DNA of 64,000 nucleotides. Origin: Rubrobacter_D sp963840835. Lineage in GTDB: Bacteria > Actinomycetota > Rubrobacteria > Rubrobacterales > Rubrobacteraceae. The position numbers were made by a program, and so were the translations under genes. Within the stretch, counting starts at the first letter, position 1. Every line of letters begins with the position of its first letter. The notes under the pieces were generated by a model that worked only from the letters and a program-made list of their open reading frames with translations, was not told the origin of the DNA and did not search any database. Shown piece after piece: positions 16,271 through 23,745 of the stretch. Location: NCBI GenBank assembly GCA_963840835.1, contig CAWJAM010000003.1, positions 1 through 64,000 of the forward strand. The letters are read 5' to 3'.

Positions 16271-17110
16271 ATGGTAGCATCGCAGCTTCGTAGGCGGATG
16301 GACGACTCGGCGCAACAGCGGCTCTTCGCACAGACCCCCGGCAGCATCGACCCGCCGGAGGAGGGCCTCTACCTGGGAACCTCGGGCTGGTCATATTCAG
16401 ACTGGGAGGGGACCCTCTACCCGAAGGCGCTGCCGTCCGGCTCCAGGCTCGCCGAGTACGTCAAGCGGTACGCGACCGTGGAGATAGACTCGACCTTCTA
16501 CGGCACCCCCCGCCGCTCGACGGTGCAAAAGTGGCGTGAGATCTCGCCTGAAGGTTTCCTGTTCGCTGCAAAATTTCCCCAGGAAGTGACGCACGAGAGA
16601 AAGCTCGTCGACTCCGAAGTCGAGGCCGAAAGCTTTGTGCGTACGATGGCCGAGCTCGGCGACAGGCTCGGGCCGCTACTCCTGCAGCTCCCGCCGTCGT
16701 TCGCCGTTGGGGGGATGGGCGTCCTCGAAGACTTCCTGAAGCGCCTGCCCGACGGCTTTCGGTACGCGGTCGAGGTGCGCCACAGGAGTTGGCTGGGCTC
16801 GGACCTTCCCGAGATGCTTCGAGAGCGCGGCGCCGCCTTGACGCTCATCGACTATCCGAGGATGCCCAGGATGGAGGAGGCGACCGCGGACTTCTCCTAC
16901 ATCCGCTGGCTCGGCGACCGGCGGGAGTTTCCTTCTGGGCATACGCACCCGAAGAAGGAGCGCAAAGACGACCTTCTGTGGTGGTCTGACCTCGTTGGCC
17001 GCTTTCTAGTGGAGGGCAGAGTAGTCTTCGCCTACGCCAACAACCACTACCAGAACCATTCGCCTTCGACGTTAGATCGGTTTCTGGAGATGCGGCGCCG
17101 AGACAGCTGA
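16271..17110 (+). CDS. DUF72 family TIM-barrel-like protein
   Basis: 279 residues. I chose ATG 16271 because GGAGGGG precedes it by about 6 nt; the longer frame to 16232 has no such site. DUF72 hallmarks: YLGTSGWSYSDWEGTLYP near the start, VEIDSTFYGTPRRSTV, FLFAAKFPQEVTHERKL, then LLQLPPSFA and FAYANNHYQNHSPSTL. The family is widespread and structurally a TIM barrel with similarity to sugar-phosphate/xylose isomerase and endonuclease IV folds; its enzymatic role is not established. Monocistronic. A degraded isomerase-like fragment follows. Confidence 0.88.
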   Translation: MVASQLRRRMDDSAQQRLFAQTPGSIDPPEEGLYLGTSGWSYSDWEGTLYPKALPSGSRLAEYVKRYATVEIDSTFYGTPRRSTVQKWREISPEGFLFAAKFPQEVTHERKLVDSEVEAESFVRTMAELGDRLGPLLLQLPPSFAVGGMGVLEDFLKRLPDGFRYAVEVRHRSWLGSDLPEMLRERGAALTLIDYPRMPRMEEATADFSYIRWLGDRREFPSGHTHPKKERKDDLLWWSDLVGRFLVEGRVVFAYANNHYQNHSPSTLDRFLEMRRRDS

Positions 17111-17111
17111 G

Positions 17112-17332
17112 GGTGATCCCGGTCATATTCAGTACGGGATCCCGATCCTGGCTCTCCACGCTCCGCTCCATCTCGGCGCCCGGGGTCTCGGACCGGAGGA
17201 GACGCTGGTGCGGGTCGCGAGGCTGGCGGCCAGGATAGAGGTGCCCGTGGTGGTGGCCCATCCGCCCCCGAGACTATCCTGGGGTGGATGCGCGCGGCAC
17301 TCAAGTTCGCGCGGGAGGGGCTCGATGGTTAG
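17112..17332 (+). pseudogene. Remnant of a sugar-phosphate isomerase/epimerase-like gene
   Basis: One frame reads YGIPILALHAPLHLG then VRVARLAARIEVPVVVAHPP, a fragment typical of the central strands of xylose-isomerase-like TIM barrels. It is joined, with a frame change inside a CCCCC run near 17270, to ETILGWMRAALKFAREGLDG and a stop, which resembles the end of the same family. About 70 residues remain of an expected ~250, so this looks like an internal deletion plus frameshift. By-eye homology only. Confidence 0.45.
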
Positions 17333-17455
17333 AGCACGCTCCCTCTGGTCGCTTGTCAGGATTTAGCTTGGTGACTTGGTTGGGAGCTTCAAGGTCACGA
17401 TGGGCTGAGCGGATGATAAGCTCTGCGGGAAGTTCTCCAGAAAGGATCAAGAACG

Positions 17456-18574
17456 ATGAGAGACGAGCGGATGGGAAAGCTGGCCAGGGTTCTCGTGGAC
17501 TACTCCGTCGAGGCTCGAGAAGGAGAGCAGGTAGTCGTCATTGGGGATGTCGGGGCGCAGCCCCTGATCACGGCGATCTACGCGAGGTTGCTCGAGGTGG
17601 GGGCTTTCCCCGTCTTGCATGTCGGGTTGCCCGGAACCCAGGAGATCTTCTTCGAGAAGGCGCGGGACATCCACTACGGGAAATTACCATCCATAAGGCG
17701 CTTCGTGAGCGAGGAAGCGGACGCCGAGATCGGGATACAGGCCCCTTCGAACACGCGAGCTCTGGCCAGCGTAGATCCTCGCAAGCAGCAGGCCCTCGCC
17801 GAGCTGAACAAACCGCTCTCTGAGGTTATGCTCGAGAAGAACCGCTGGGTGCTGACGCTCTTCCCGACGGCGGCCCTGGCCCAGGAGGCGAACATGGGCC
17901 TCACCGAGTACGAGGAGTTCGCGTTCGCGGCGATGGGGTTGAACGAGGAGGACCCCGTACGCTACTGGGAAGACAAGTCTCGGGAGCAGGAGAGGCTCAA
18001 AGAGAGGCTCGAGGCGGCGCGCGAGATGCGTATCGTCGGGCCCGAGACGGACCTGACGCTCTCGGTAGAAGGACGCACGTTCGTCAACTCCGCGGGAAGG
18101 CGGAACATGCCCTGCGGCGAGGTGTTTACCGGCCCCATCGAGGACTCGGCGAACGGCACGGTCTACTTCGGCGTGCCGGCCGCGATCGGCGGACGCGAAG
18201 TCGCCGGGGTCAGGCTGACGTTCGAGAATGGGAAGGTCGTCGGGGCGAGCGCGGAGCGGGGCGAGAAGTACCTGATGAGCCTGCTCGAGACCGATGCGGG
18301 CGCGAGGTACCTCGGCGAACTGGGGATAGGTACCAACTACGGAATCCGCCACGCCAGCGCGAACGTCCTCTTCGACGAGAAGCTCGGCGGGACGGTTCAC
18401 CTCGCGATCGGGCGCTCCTACGCCGAGACCGGCGGTGAGAACGAGTCCAGCGTACACACCGACCTCGTGTGCGACCTGCGCGAGGGCGGAGAACTGTACG
18501 CTGACGGGGAGTTGATCCAGGAGAACGGCCGCTTTCTGGAGTTCGACCTGGCGGGGGCAACCTGTGAACGGTGA
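17456..18574 (+). CDS. M29-family metallo-aminopeptidase
   Basis: A 372-residue cytoplasmic aminopeptidase of the AmpS/PepS/AmpII type. The N-terminal half is a Rossmann-like domain (LVDYSVEAREGEQVVVIGD). The C-terminal half contains the metal site: NMPCGEVFTGPIEDS (Glu), ELGIGTNYG (Glu), GGTVHLAIGRSY (His) and SSVHTDLVCDL (His and Asp). It probably trims peptides during protein turnover. Its end overlaps the next small gene by 11 nt, suggesting a fixed partnership. Confidence 0.88.
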   Translation: MRDERMGKLARVLVDYSVEAREGEQVVVIGDVGAQPLITAIYARLLEVGAFPVLHVGLPGTQEIFFEKARDIHYGKLPSIRRFVSEEADAEIGIQAPSNTRALASVDPRKQQALAELNKPLSEVMLEKNRWVLTLFPTAALAQEANMGLTEYEEFAFAAMGLNEEDPVRYWEDKSREQERLKERLEAAREMRIVGPETDLTLSVEGRTFVNSAGRRNMPCGEVFTGPIEDSANGTVYFGVPAAIGGREVAGVRLTFENGKVVGASAERGEKYLMSLLETDAGARYLGELGIGTNYGIRHASANVLFDEKLGGTVHLAIGRSYAETGGENESSVHTDLVCDLREGGELYADGELIQENGRFLEFDLAGATCER

Positions 18575-18800
18575 GACGATGCTGCGGGTTGCGAACGTCA
18601 GCGACGAGGCCGCGATGGAAGACGTAAGGGATGCGCTCGATGGGCTCGACATCGCCTACGAGCACGTGCGCTCCGAGCCCGACGACGACCGCTTCCCCCA
18701 GACGGCATACTTCTACGTTCCCGACTACGCAGCCGAGAACGTGGAGCGGGCGCTCGCGGCCCTCTCGCGAGAGCACGGTTTCGACACCGAAGTGCTTTAG
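18564..18800 (+). CDS. Small acidic ACT-sized protein coupled to the M29 peptidase
   Basis: 78 residues starting at GTG 18564, which overlaps the aminopeptidase stop by 11 nt. Sequence pattern beta-alpha-beta (MLRVANVSDEAAMEDVRDALDGLDI, then AYEHVRS, then AYFYVPDYAAENVERALAALSREHG) resembles a ferredoxin-like/DUF2007-type signal-binding fold. No catalytic motif. Translational coupling suggests co-expression with the peptidase; its own function is unknown. Confidence 0.65.
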   Translation: MNGETMLRVANVSDEAAMEDVRDALDGLDIAYEHVRSEPDDDRFPQTAYFYVPDYAAENVERALAALSREHGFDTEVL

Positions 18801-18905
18801 AGTACGCTTCGGCCTGCGGCCTACGCTTGTCAGCACGCGTCGGGCCTAGCGGCCCTCGCTTGTCAGCAACGCTTCGCCCTCCGGGCTCGCTTTCAGCTTT
18901 TTGGT
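18801..18905. repeat. Partial CTTGTCAGCACGC repeat array
   Basis: Contains hairpin units TTCGGCCTGCGGCC-type separated by CTTGTCAGCACGC and CTTGTCAGCAACGC, ending GCTTTCAGCTTTTTGG. The last part equals one end of the composite element seen whole at 35.6, 43.8 and 54.1 kb. The remainder of the gap to folE (18906-19132) is less GC-rich; I see no supported gene in it. Confidence 0.65.
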
Positions 18906-19132
18906 CTGTCGGTATGACTCTGGGTTTTGGGGGACTTTTTGTTGGCTGTGGGGGCTTTCTTGCGGGTGGAGAATCGCTTCTGCGGCGTCTTGAGGGAGCG
19001 CTCACTTACGCTTGCCGGGGTCCGGTTTATACTCAGGTGCTATCGGCTATGGAGAGGTACTTCTGGTGGCGAGGTTTGGCCGCAAAATATCTGGGCGTGT
19101 CCTTTGTGCGAAGATCGTTGAAGGGTGGTGGG

Positions 19133-19720
19133 ATGGCTGAGGTGCGCGGCGTAGACGGGCCACGCATCGCGCGTGCCGTGCGGGAGATCCTGGTCGCCAT
19201 AGGCGAGGACCCGGAGCGGGACGGGCTGGCTGAGACCCCCGAACGCGTCGCCGATGCTTATGCCCACCTGTTCTCGGGGCTCAAGGAAGACCCGACCAGC
19301 AACCTGGCCGTCTCTTTCGCGGCGGAAGGCCACGACACGGTCATGCTGCGGGACGTGCCGCTGGCGAGCATATGCGAGCACCACCTGCTTCCGTTCGTCG
19401 GCAAGGCACACGTGGGGTACGTGCCCGATGAGCGCGTCGTTGGGCTCTCGGAGATCGTGCACCTCGTCGAGGGTTTCGCCCGCAGGCCACAGCTGCAGGA
19501 GCGTCTCACCGCGCTCATCGCCGACGCGCTCTACCATGATCTGGGATCCCGCGGCTCAATCGTCGTCATCGAGGCCGAGCAACTGTGTATGACCATGAGG
19601 GGAGCGCAGAAGCCGGGCACCCTTACGGTCACATCGGCGGCCAGGGGTGTCTTCGACGAGGAGCCAGGACGAAGGGCCGAGGCCATGGCCCTCATGTCGC
19701 GCGGGGAGAGGCGGGGTTAG
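19133..19720 (+). CDS. folE: GTP cyclohydrolase I
   Basis: Converts GTP to 7,8-dihydroneopterin triphosphate, the entry to folate (and related pterin) synthesis. With ATG 19133 (GGTGGTGGG upstream) the protein has 195 residues, standard for the FolE1 type. Key motifs: ETPERVADAYAHLF, the zinc/catalytic CEHHLLPFVGKAHVGYVP, LSEIVHLVEGFARRPQLQERLT, and LCMTMRGAQKPGTLTVTS with the second zinc cysteine. No folB/folP neighbours, so it stands alone here. The frame is open upstream to 18827, but that part is repeat-derived. Confidence 0.95.
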   Translation: MAEVRGVDGPRIARAVREILVAIGEDPERDGLAETPERVADAYAHLFSGLKEDPTSNLAVSFAAEGHDTVMLRDVPLASICEHHLLPFVGKAHVGYVPDERVVGLSEIVHLVEGFARRPQLQERLTALIADALYHDLGSRGSIVVIEAEQLCMTMRGAQKPGTLTVTSAARGVFDEEPGRRAEAMALMSRGERRG

Positions 19721-19752
19721 AGCAGATCTACTGAGTTACCGGCAGGCTGGTG

Positions 19753-20511
19753 TCATTCCGCCGTCTTTACAGTGGCGCGATCGGGGAGGCCGGCGAGGGC
19801 GGCGCCGGCGATGCCGGCGTTGTTCTGCATCTCGGCCCTCACCACCTTAGTGCGCGTCGTGAGGTGGGGGAAGTACTTCTCCGACTTCTTGCTTATGCCC
19901 CCGCCGACGACAATGAGGTCGGGCCAGAGGAGGTTCTCTATCTTGTGGAGGTACTCGTCGAGCCGACCGGCGTACTCTCTCCAGTTGAGGTCGTCGCGTT
20001 TGCGGGCGCTTTCGGCGGCCCTGTGCTCGGCGTCCTTTCCACGGACCTCGATGTGACCGAGCTCGGTATTCGGCATGAGCCGGCCGCCCACGAACAGGGA
20101 GGTGCCGATGCCCGTACCTAATGTGAGCATGAGCACGACGCCGTCCTGGCCTCTCCCAGCGCCCCAGCGCATCTCAGCGAGGCCAGCGGCGTCCGCGTCG
20201 TTGACAACGCTCACGCTGAGATCCAGCGCCCCCTCAAGCGCCGCGCTCAGGTCGAAGCCGATGGCGGCCTCGTCCACATTTGCAGCCGTCTGGATCACCC
20301 CGCCCTTGACGACGGCCGGAAACCCGCATCCCACGGGCCCCTGCCAGTTGGCCTCCGAGATCACCTCGGCCGCTGTCTCCACGATCGCCTCTGGCGTAGC
20401 CGGTTGCGGGGTCTTGATCCTCACCCTCTCAGCGAGGAGTTCGCCGGAGGCGGTGTCGACCGGCGCACCCTTGATCCCTGACCCTCCTATGTCTATCCCG
20501 AACACGTTCAT
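19753..20511 (-). CDS. ppgK: Polyphosphate glucokinase (ROK family)
   Basis: Phosphorylates glucose using inorganic polyphosphate (often also ATP). The N-terminal phosphate loop reads FGIDIGGSGIKGAPVD, characteristic of actinobacterial PPGK. TLGTGIGTSLFVGGRL and NTELGHIEVRGKDAE are the ROK motifs binding phosphate and sugar; VVNDADAAGLAEMRWG is the catalytic Asp segment. The typical ROK zinc-cysteine motif is absent, as expected for PPGK. 252 residues. Monocistronic; the gap upstream (20512-20787) is repeat sequence. Confidence 0.93.
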   Translation of the reverse strand: MNVFGIDIGGSGIKGAPVDTASGELLAERVRIKTPQPATPEAIVETAAEVISEANWQGPVGCGFPAVVKGGVIQTAANVDEAAIGFDLSAALEGALDLSVSVVNDADAAGLAEMRWGAGRGQDGVVLMLTLGTGIGTSLFVGGRLMPNTELGHIEVRGKDAEHRAAESARKRDDLNWREYAGRLDEYLHKIENLLWPDLIVVGGGISKKSEKYFPHLTTRTKVVRAEMQNNAGIAGAALAGLPDRATVKTAE

Positions 20512-20752
20512 GCATCCTCCCCGAACGGATAACGGTCGTCATTTTACAGCCATTTGTCTCGGCTCTCAGCCATCAGCCAGGACAAGTAGCTGAAAGTCGA
20601 GAGCCGAAAGCTGAAAGCGCTTGCAAAGAGGGGGAATCCCTTGGCAAAATGCTCCAACAGCAGCTTGCAATGGCATTGAAGCCCATTGGAAGCATTTCAG
20701 CTAGTCAGCAGTCAGCCCTTGTTCTTGCTGAAGTGCTGACTTGCTGAAGTGC

Positions 20753-20786
20753 GCGATTAGCAGAGGTCTTGACCTCTGCTAATCGC
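20753..20786 (-). terminator. Hairpin directly after the FTR1 stop codon
   Basis: GCGATTAGCAGAGGTC pairs perfectly with GACCTCTGCTAATCGC around TT. It starts 1 nt from the FTR1 stop. The stem is almost identical to that at 11672-11705, and both are preceded by the same CTGAAGTGCTGA-like tract (20690-20752), so this is a dispersed terminator cassette. Confidence 0.6.
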
Positions 20787-20787
20787 T

Positions 20788-21633
20788 TTAACTGCTGCGG
20801 GGGGCAGGGCTGGTAGCAGTGGATCCCCCGGCGGTTGGCTGCGGGCGTAGGAAAGCGTATCCGACTACCAGGACGTACGTAACCCAGGCCAGCAGCTCGA
20901 GCAGGCTCGCCTCGGGGTTCCAGCCGAAGAATGTGCGAAGTAACTCGCTCACTATCGCTCCTTCGCCCAGGACGGGCGAGCCGCTTAGGTCCCAGAGTGG
21001 CATGAGAGCCGGTAGTAGCCCGGCCTCCTCGAATTCTGCCACCCCGTGCGCCAGGAGCCCGGCGGCGACGAGGATCAGGAACACCCCCGTTACCTTGAAG
21101 AACGTGCCGAGGTCTATGCGCCTCCCGCCAGCGTACACCGCGTAACCTAGCGCCACGGCACCCGCGACGCCAAGCGCCGCGCCAAGAGCCACCTGCAGCG
21201 GCTCGGAGGTGCGCGCGATCCCGAACATGAAGAGCGCGGTCTCGATCCCCTCGCGCACGACCATCACGAAGACCAGCGAGATGAGGGCGAGACTACCACC
21301 CCCTTCCACGGCACTGTCGATCCCCCTTCGGATGCCCTGCGCGACCGTGCGCGATTCGCGCCGCATCCACAGAACCATGTAAGTCAGGAAACCTACGGCG
21401 ACCCACATCGCTACGCCCTCGAATATTTGCTCCGGCCTTCCCTCCAACCCGCCTACTGTTGCGAATAACGTCCCACCAACCACCACCGAGACCAGAAGAG
21501 CCGCGCCGACCCCATACCAAACCTGCCTCTTGTTCTCGGGACGGCCGATCTGGACGAGGTACGCAAGCACTATTGCGACCAGGAGCGTTACCTCGAATCC
21601 TTCCCTCAATAGGGTCACGAAAGAACTCAACAC
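20788..21633 (-). CDS. FTR1/EfeU-family iron permease
   Basis: A high-affinity iron importer. Both REGxE iron-binding motifs are present: LLREGFEVTLL in helix 1 and VVREGIETALF in helix 4. 281 residues with about seven helices, matching EfeU length. Start GTG 21633 has AGGAGG upstream. No EfeO or EfeB partner is adjacent, so either the permease works alone or partners lie elsewhere. A sigma-70 promoter and a near-perfect Fur box lie directly upstream, indicating iron repression. Confidence 0.9.
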   Translation of the reverse strand: MLSSFVTLLREGFEVTLLVAIVLAYLVQIGRPENKRQVWYGVGAALLVSVVVGGTLFATVGGLEGRPEQIFEGVAMWVAVGFLTYMVLWMRRESRTVAQGIRRGIDSAVEGGGSLALISLVFVMVVREGIETALFMFGIARTSEPLQVALGAALGVAGAVALGYAVYAGGRRIDLGTFFKVTGVFLILVAAGLLAHGVAEFEEAGLLPALMPLWDLSGSPVLGEGAIVSELLRTFFGWNPEASLLELLAWVTYVLVVGYAFLRPQPTAGGSTATSPAPRSS

Positions 21634-21668
21634 AGGGATCTCGCCTCCTCGTTCGCCAATACCTTCTA

Positions 21669-21685
21669 CAAATGATTATCATTTG
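21669..21685 (-). promoter_or_regulatory. Fur box upstream of FTR1
   Basis: CAAATGATTATCATTTG is an 8-1-8 inverted repeat, perfect except for the central base, and contains the core of the classical Fur box (AATGATTATCATT). It lies about 9-25 nt downstream of the predicted transcription start and 36 nt before the start codon. Confidence 0.8.
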
Positions 21686-21700
21686 CAATAACTGGGAGGT

Positions 21701-21730
21701 AGGATAGTGCAGGCTGTGACGCCTGGTCAA
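21701..21730 (-). promoter_or_regulatory. Sigma-70-type promoter of FTR1
   Basis: On the minus strand TTGACC (21730-21725), 18-nt spacer, TATCCT (21706-21701). Hexamers are identical to those of the Fur/ZIP promoter at 7026-7054, and both have the operator just downstream. Confidence 0.65.
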
Positions 21731-21844
21731 GGATTCGCTGGCCGCCGTGTGAGCTAGATCAAATATCCGGACCGCTTCCCGGCGGGAGGGCGGATTGCTT
21801 ATTGCGACTGATGGAGTGCCGTGCCCGGCGCTGCGGCCGGAGAA

Positions 21845-22123
21845 TCAAGCATCGTCTCCGATCCTCTGTACGACGGCGTCGGTCATCTCGCCCGTACTGG
21901 CGGTGCCGCCGAGGTCCCGGGTCTTCGTGCCCGATTCGAGGGTCACTTCGAGGGCGGAGAGGACCCGCTCGCCGGCATCGGGGTATCCCACATGATCGAG
22001 CATAAGGGCGCCGGCCCAGATCGCACCCGCAGGATTGGCGACGCCCTCGCCGGCGATGTCGGGCGCCGATCCGAGGTACGCTCGAACGCTGCTACCCACT
22101 CTTGCCATGTCGCCGACTCCCAC
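21845..22123 (-). pseudogene. C-terminal fragment of a tartrate/isopropylmalate-type dehydrogenase
   Basis: From about 22072 the translation reads GSAPDIAGEGVANPAGAIW, then ALMLDHVGYPDAGERVLSAL, then a final TASTGEMTDAVVQRI, which aligns over its whole length with the end of the intact paralogue at 31794-32876 (GSAPDIAGQGIANPIGQIW). Sequence before GSAPD is unrelated. Only the last ~75 residues remain. The matching N-terminal piece on the same strand lies at 33.4-33.5 kb. Confidence 0.75.
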
Positions 22124-22283
22124 AGGGGGTAGGGGACGGTGTCATTTCCGCGGCGAACTTCGGCTGGTAGGATGGGCGATGGCGGGTCCGCGCCGCTCGC
22201 GCCCTTCGGGCTCTGCGAGAGCAAACCGCGCTTGGCGGCGTCGGACGGCAGACCTTCGCTAGGACCGATCAAGAGGGGACGAT

Positions 22284-22514
22284 ATGGGATACGCGAGGCG
22301 GTTCGCGGGAAAGCTGAGGCGGGCGCTGCCAGGGGCGGGAGAAGACTGGTCGGCGGAGAGGAACATCGTCATCACGGGTCCGGGGCGAAGCGGGACCACC
22401 CAGACATGCCACCTGCTCAACAAGCTGCCCGACATGGTGGCCGTCAACGAGTCCATAACGCCCGGCAAGTACGCCGACTCGCCCGCCTACCCGTTTTTCG
22501 GGGGGGGCCGTTGA
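22284..22514 (+). pseudogene. Truncated sulfotransferase (N-terminal fragment)
   Basis: 76 residues containing NIVITGPGRSGTTQTCHLL, the PAPS-binding P-loop of sulfotransferases, then LPDMVAVNESI. A full enzyme would have about 250-300 residues, but this one stops after PAYPFFGGGR. It still has a ribosome binding site (AGAGGGGA before ATG 22284), and its TGA overlaps the TTG start of the enolase-superfamily gene. Probably cut by the rearrangement that brought in the downstream cluster. Confidence 0.6.
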
Positions 22515-23665
22515 GGATCACGGACGTCAGGATCGAGAGCGTAGTGCGCCGGCTGGATCCCCCGTTCAGGGCGGCCTGGGACCCGAGCCCCCGGCGCGTC
22601 TCGGAGGCGACCCTGGTCTTCGTCGATACGGACGAGGGGATCACGGGCGTGGGGTCGGGGGACACCATGTCGGACTTCTCCCGCTACGCGCACTTCTTTG
22701 TCGGCGAAGACCCCATGAGGATGGTCCGCCACGTGAAGGTTTTGGAGACGCTTTCGTTCCACGCGGGTCGCTACTGGCCGATGGAGGTAGCCTTGTGGGA
22801 CCTCGTCGGAAAGATCTGCGGCCAACCCGTCTCGAACCTGTTCGGCGGAGCCGCGGACAGGGTGCCGGCGTACGCCTCGACCGGGGCCCTGATGGACCCC
22901 ATCGACCGGGCGCGCTCGGCGCTGGCCTGCCGGGACCGCGGTTTCAAGGCGATAAAGTTGCGTGTCGACCCGTGGCGGTTCGAGGAGGGCGTCGAAGCGG
23001 TCGAGGCCGTCAGGGACGCCGTAGGCGACTCCATGGACGTCATGGTGGACATCAACCAGGCCTGGCGCATGGCGGGCGACCCCACCTCGAGCATAGACCC
23101 GGCCGCCGCGCGCAAGATAGCGCGGCGGCTGGAGGGGTTGGACGTGCTCTGGCTCGAAGAGCCGCTACCACTGACGGACGTCGAGGGCCTCAAGAGCCTC
23201 GGGGCCTCGGGTTCGATGAGGGTTGCCGGGGGGGAGATGGTTCGGACGCCGGAGGAGTTGCTGCACTTGCTACGGTCTGACGCCCTCGACGTCTACCAGC
23301 CGGACGTCGTGCTCTCCATCGGGATGATGCGCTGCCGCACGATCGCCGAGCTGGCGCTGGCCTCCGGCCGGTGGTTCACTCCGCACACCTGGACCGACGG
23401 CGGCATCGGGATCCTAGCCAACTTGCACGTCACGGCCGGCGTCGGAGGAGGACCATACATAGAGTTCCCGTACGACCCGCCGGGCTGGGCCGCGGAGGCG
23501 CGGGATTTCCTCCTCGCCGAACCGCTCGACATCGACGCCGAAGGGTATCTCAAAGTGCCGGATCGGCCGGGGCTCGGCATCGAGTTGAGCGAGGACGTCC
23601 TCGAGGCGATCGCGAAAGTCGACGCGGCCCCCGACGGCTCCCCCCCGACGGTGCGGGTGGGGTGA
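22511..23665 (+). CDS. Mandelate racemase/muconate-lactonizing enolase-superfamily enzyme
   Basis: 384 residues from TTG 22511 (GGGGGGG upstream). The N-terminal capping domain is followed by the barrel with AIKLRVD (K-x-R/K base motif), the Mg ligands in VMVDINQAW (Asp), LWLEEPLPL (Glu) and RVAGGEM (Glu), and the His of FTPHTWTDG. The family abstracts an alpha proton from carboxylate sugars or related acids; the substrate cannot be read from sequence. The following aldehyde dehydrogenase and iron alcohol dehydrogenase suggest a sugar-acid or polyol catabolic route. Confidence 0.85.
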   Translation: MRITDVRIESVVRRLDPPFRAAWDPSPRRVSEATLVFVDTDEGITGVGSGDTMSDFSRYAHFFVGEDPMRMVRHVKVLETLSFHAGRYWPMEVALWDLVGKICGQPVSNLFGGAADRVPAYASTGALMDPIDRARSALACRDRGFKAIKLRVDPWRFEEGVEAVEAVRDAVGDSMDVMVDINQAWRMAGDPTSSIDPAAARKIARRLEGLDVLWLEEPLPLTDVEGLKSLGASGSMRVAGGEMVRTPEELLHLLRSDALDVYQPDVVLSIGMMRCRTIAELALASGRWFTPHTWTDGGIGILANLHVTAGVGGGPYIEFPYDPPGWAAEARDFLLAEPLDIDAEGYLKVPDRPGLGIELSEDVLEAIAKVDAAPDGSPPTVRVG

Positions 23666-23745
23666 AGGCCGCGGCCTGCGCGCTCCAGGCAAGTACCGGG
23701 ACCACACGCGATTTTCAAGCGTTAAAGCGAGGGAAGGAGAAAAGC

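Noticed and set aside
22139..22283. Upstream extension of the enolase-superfamily frame
   Set aside because: The extension overlaps the sulfotransferase fragment in another frame and lacks coding features; the family starts at TTG 22511.
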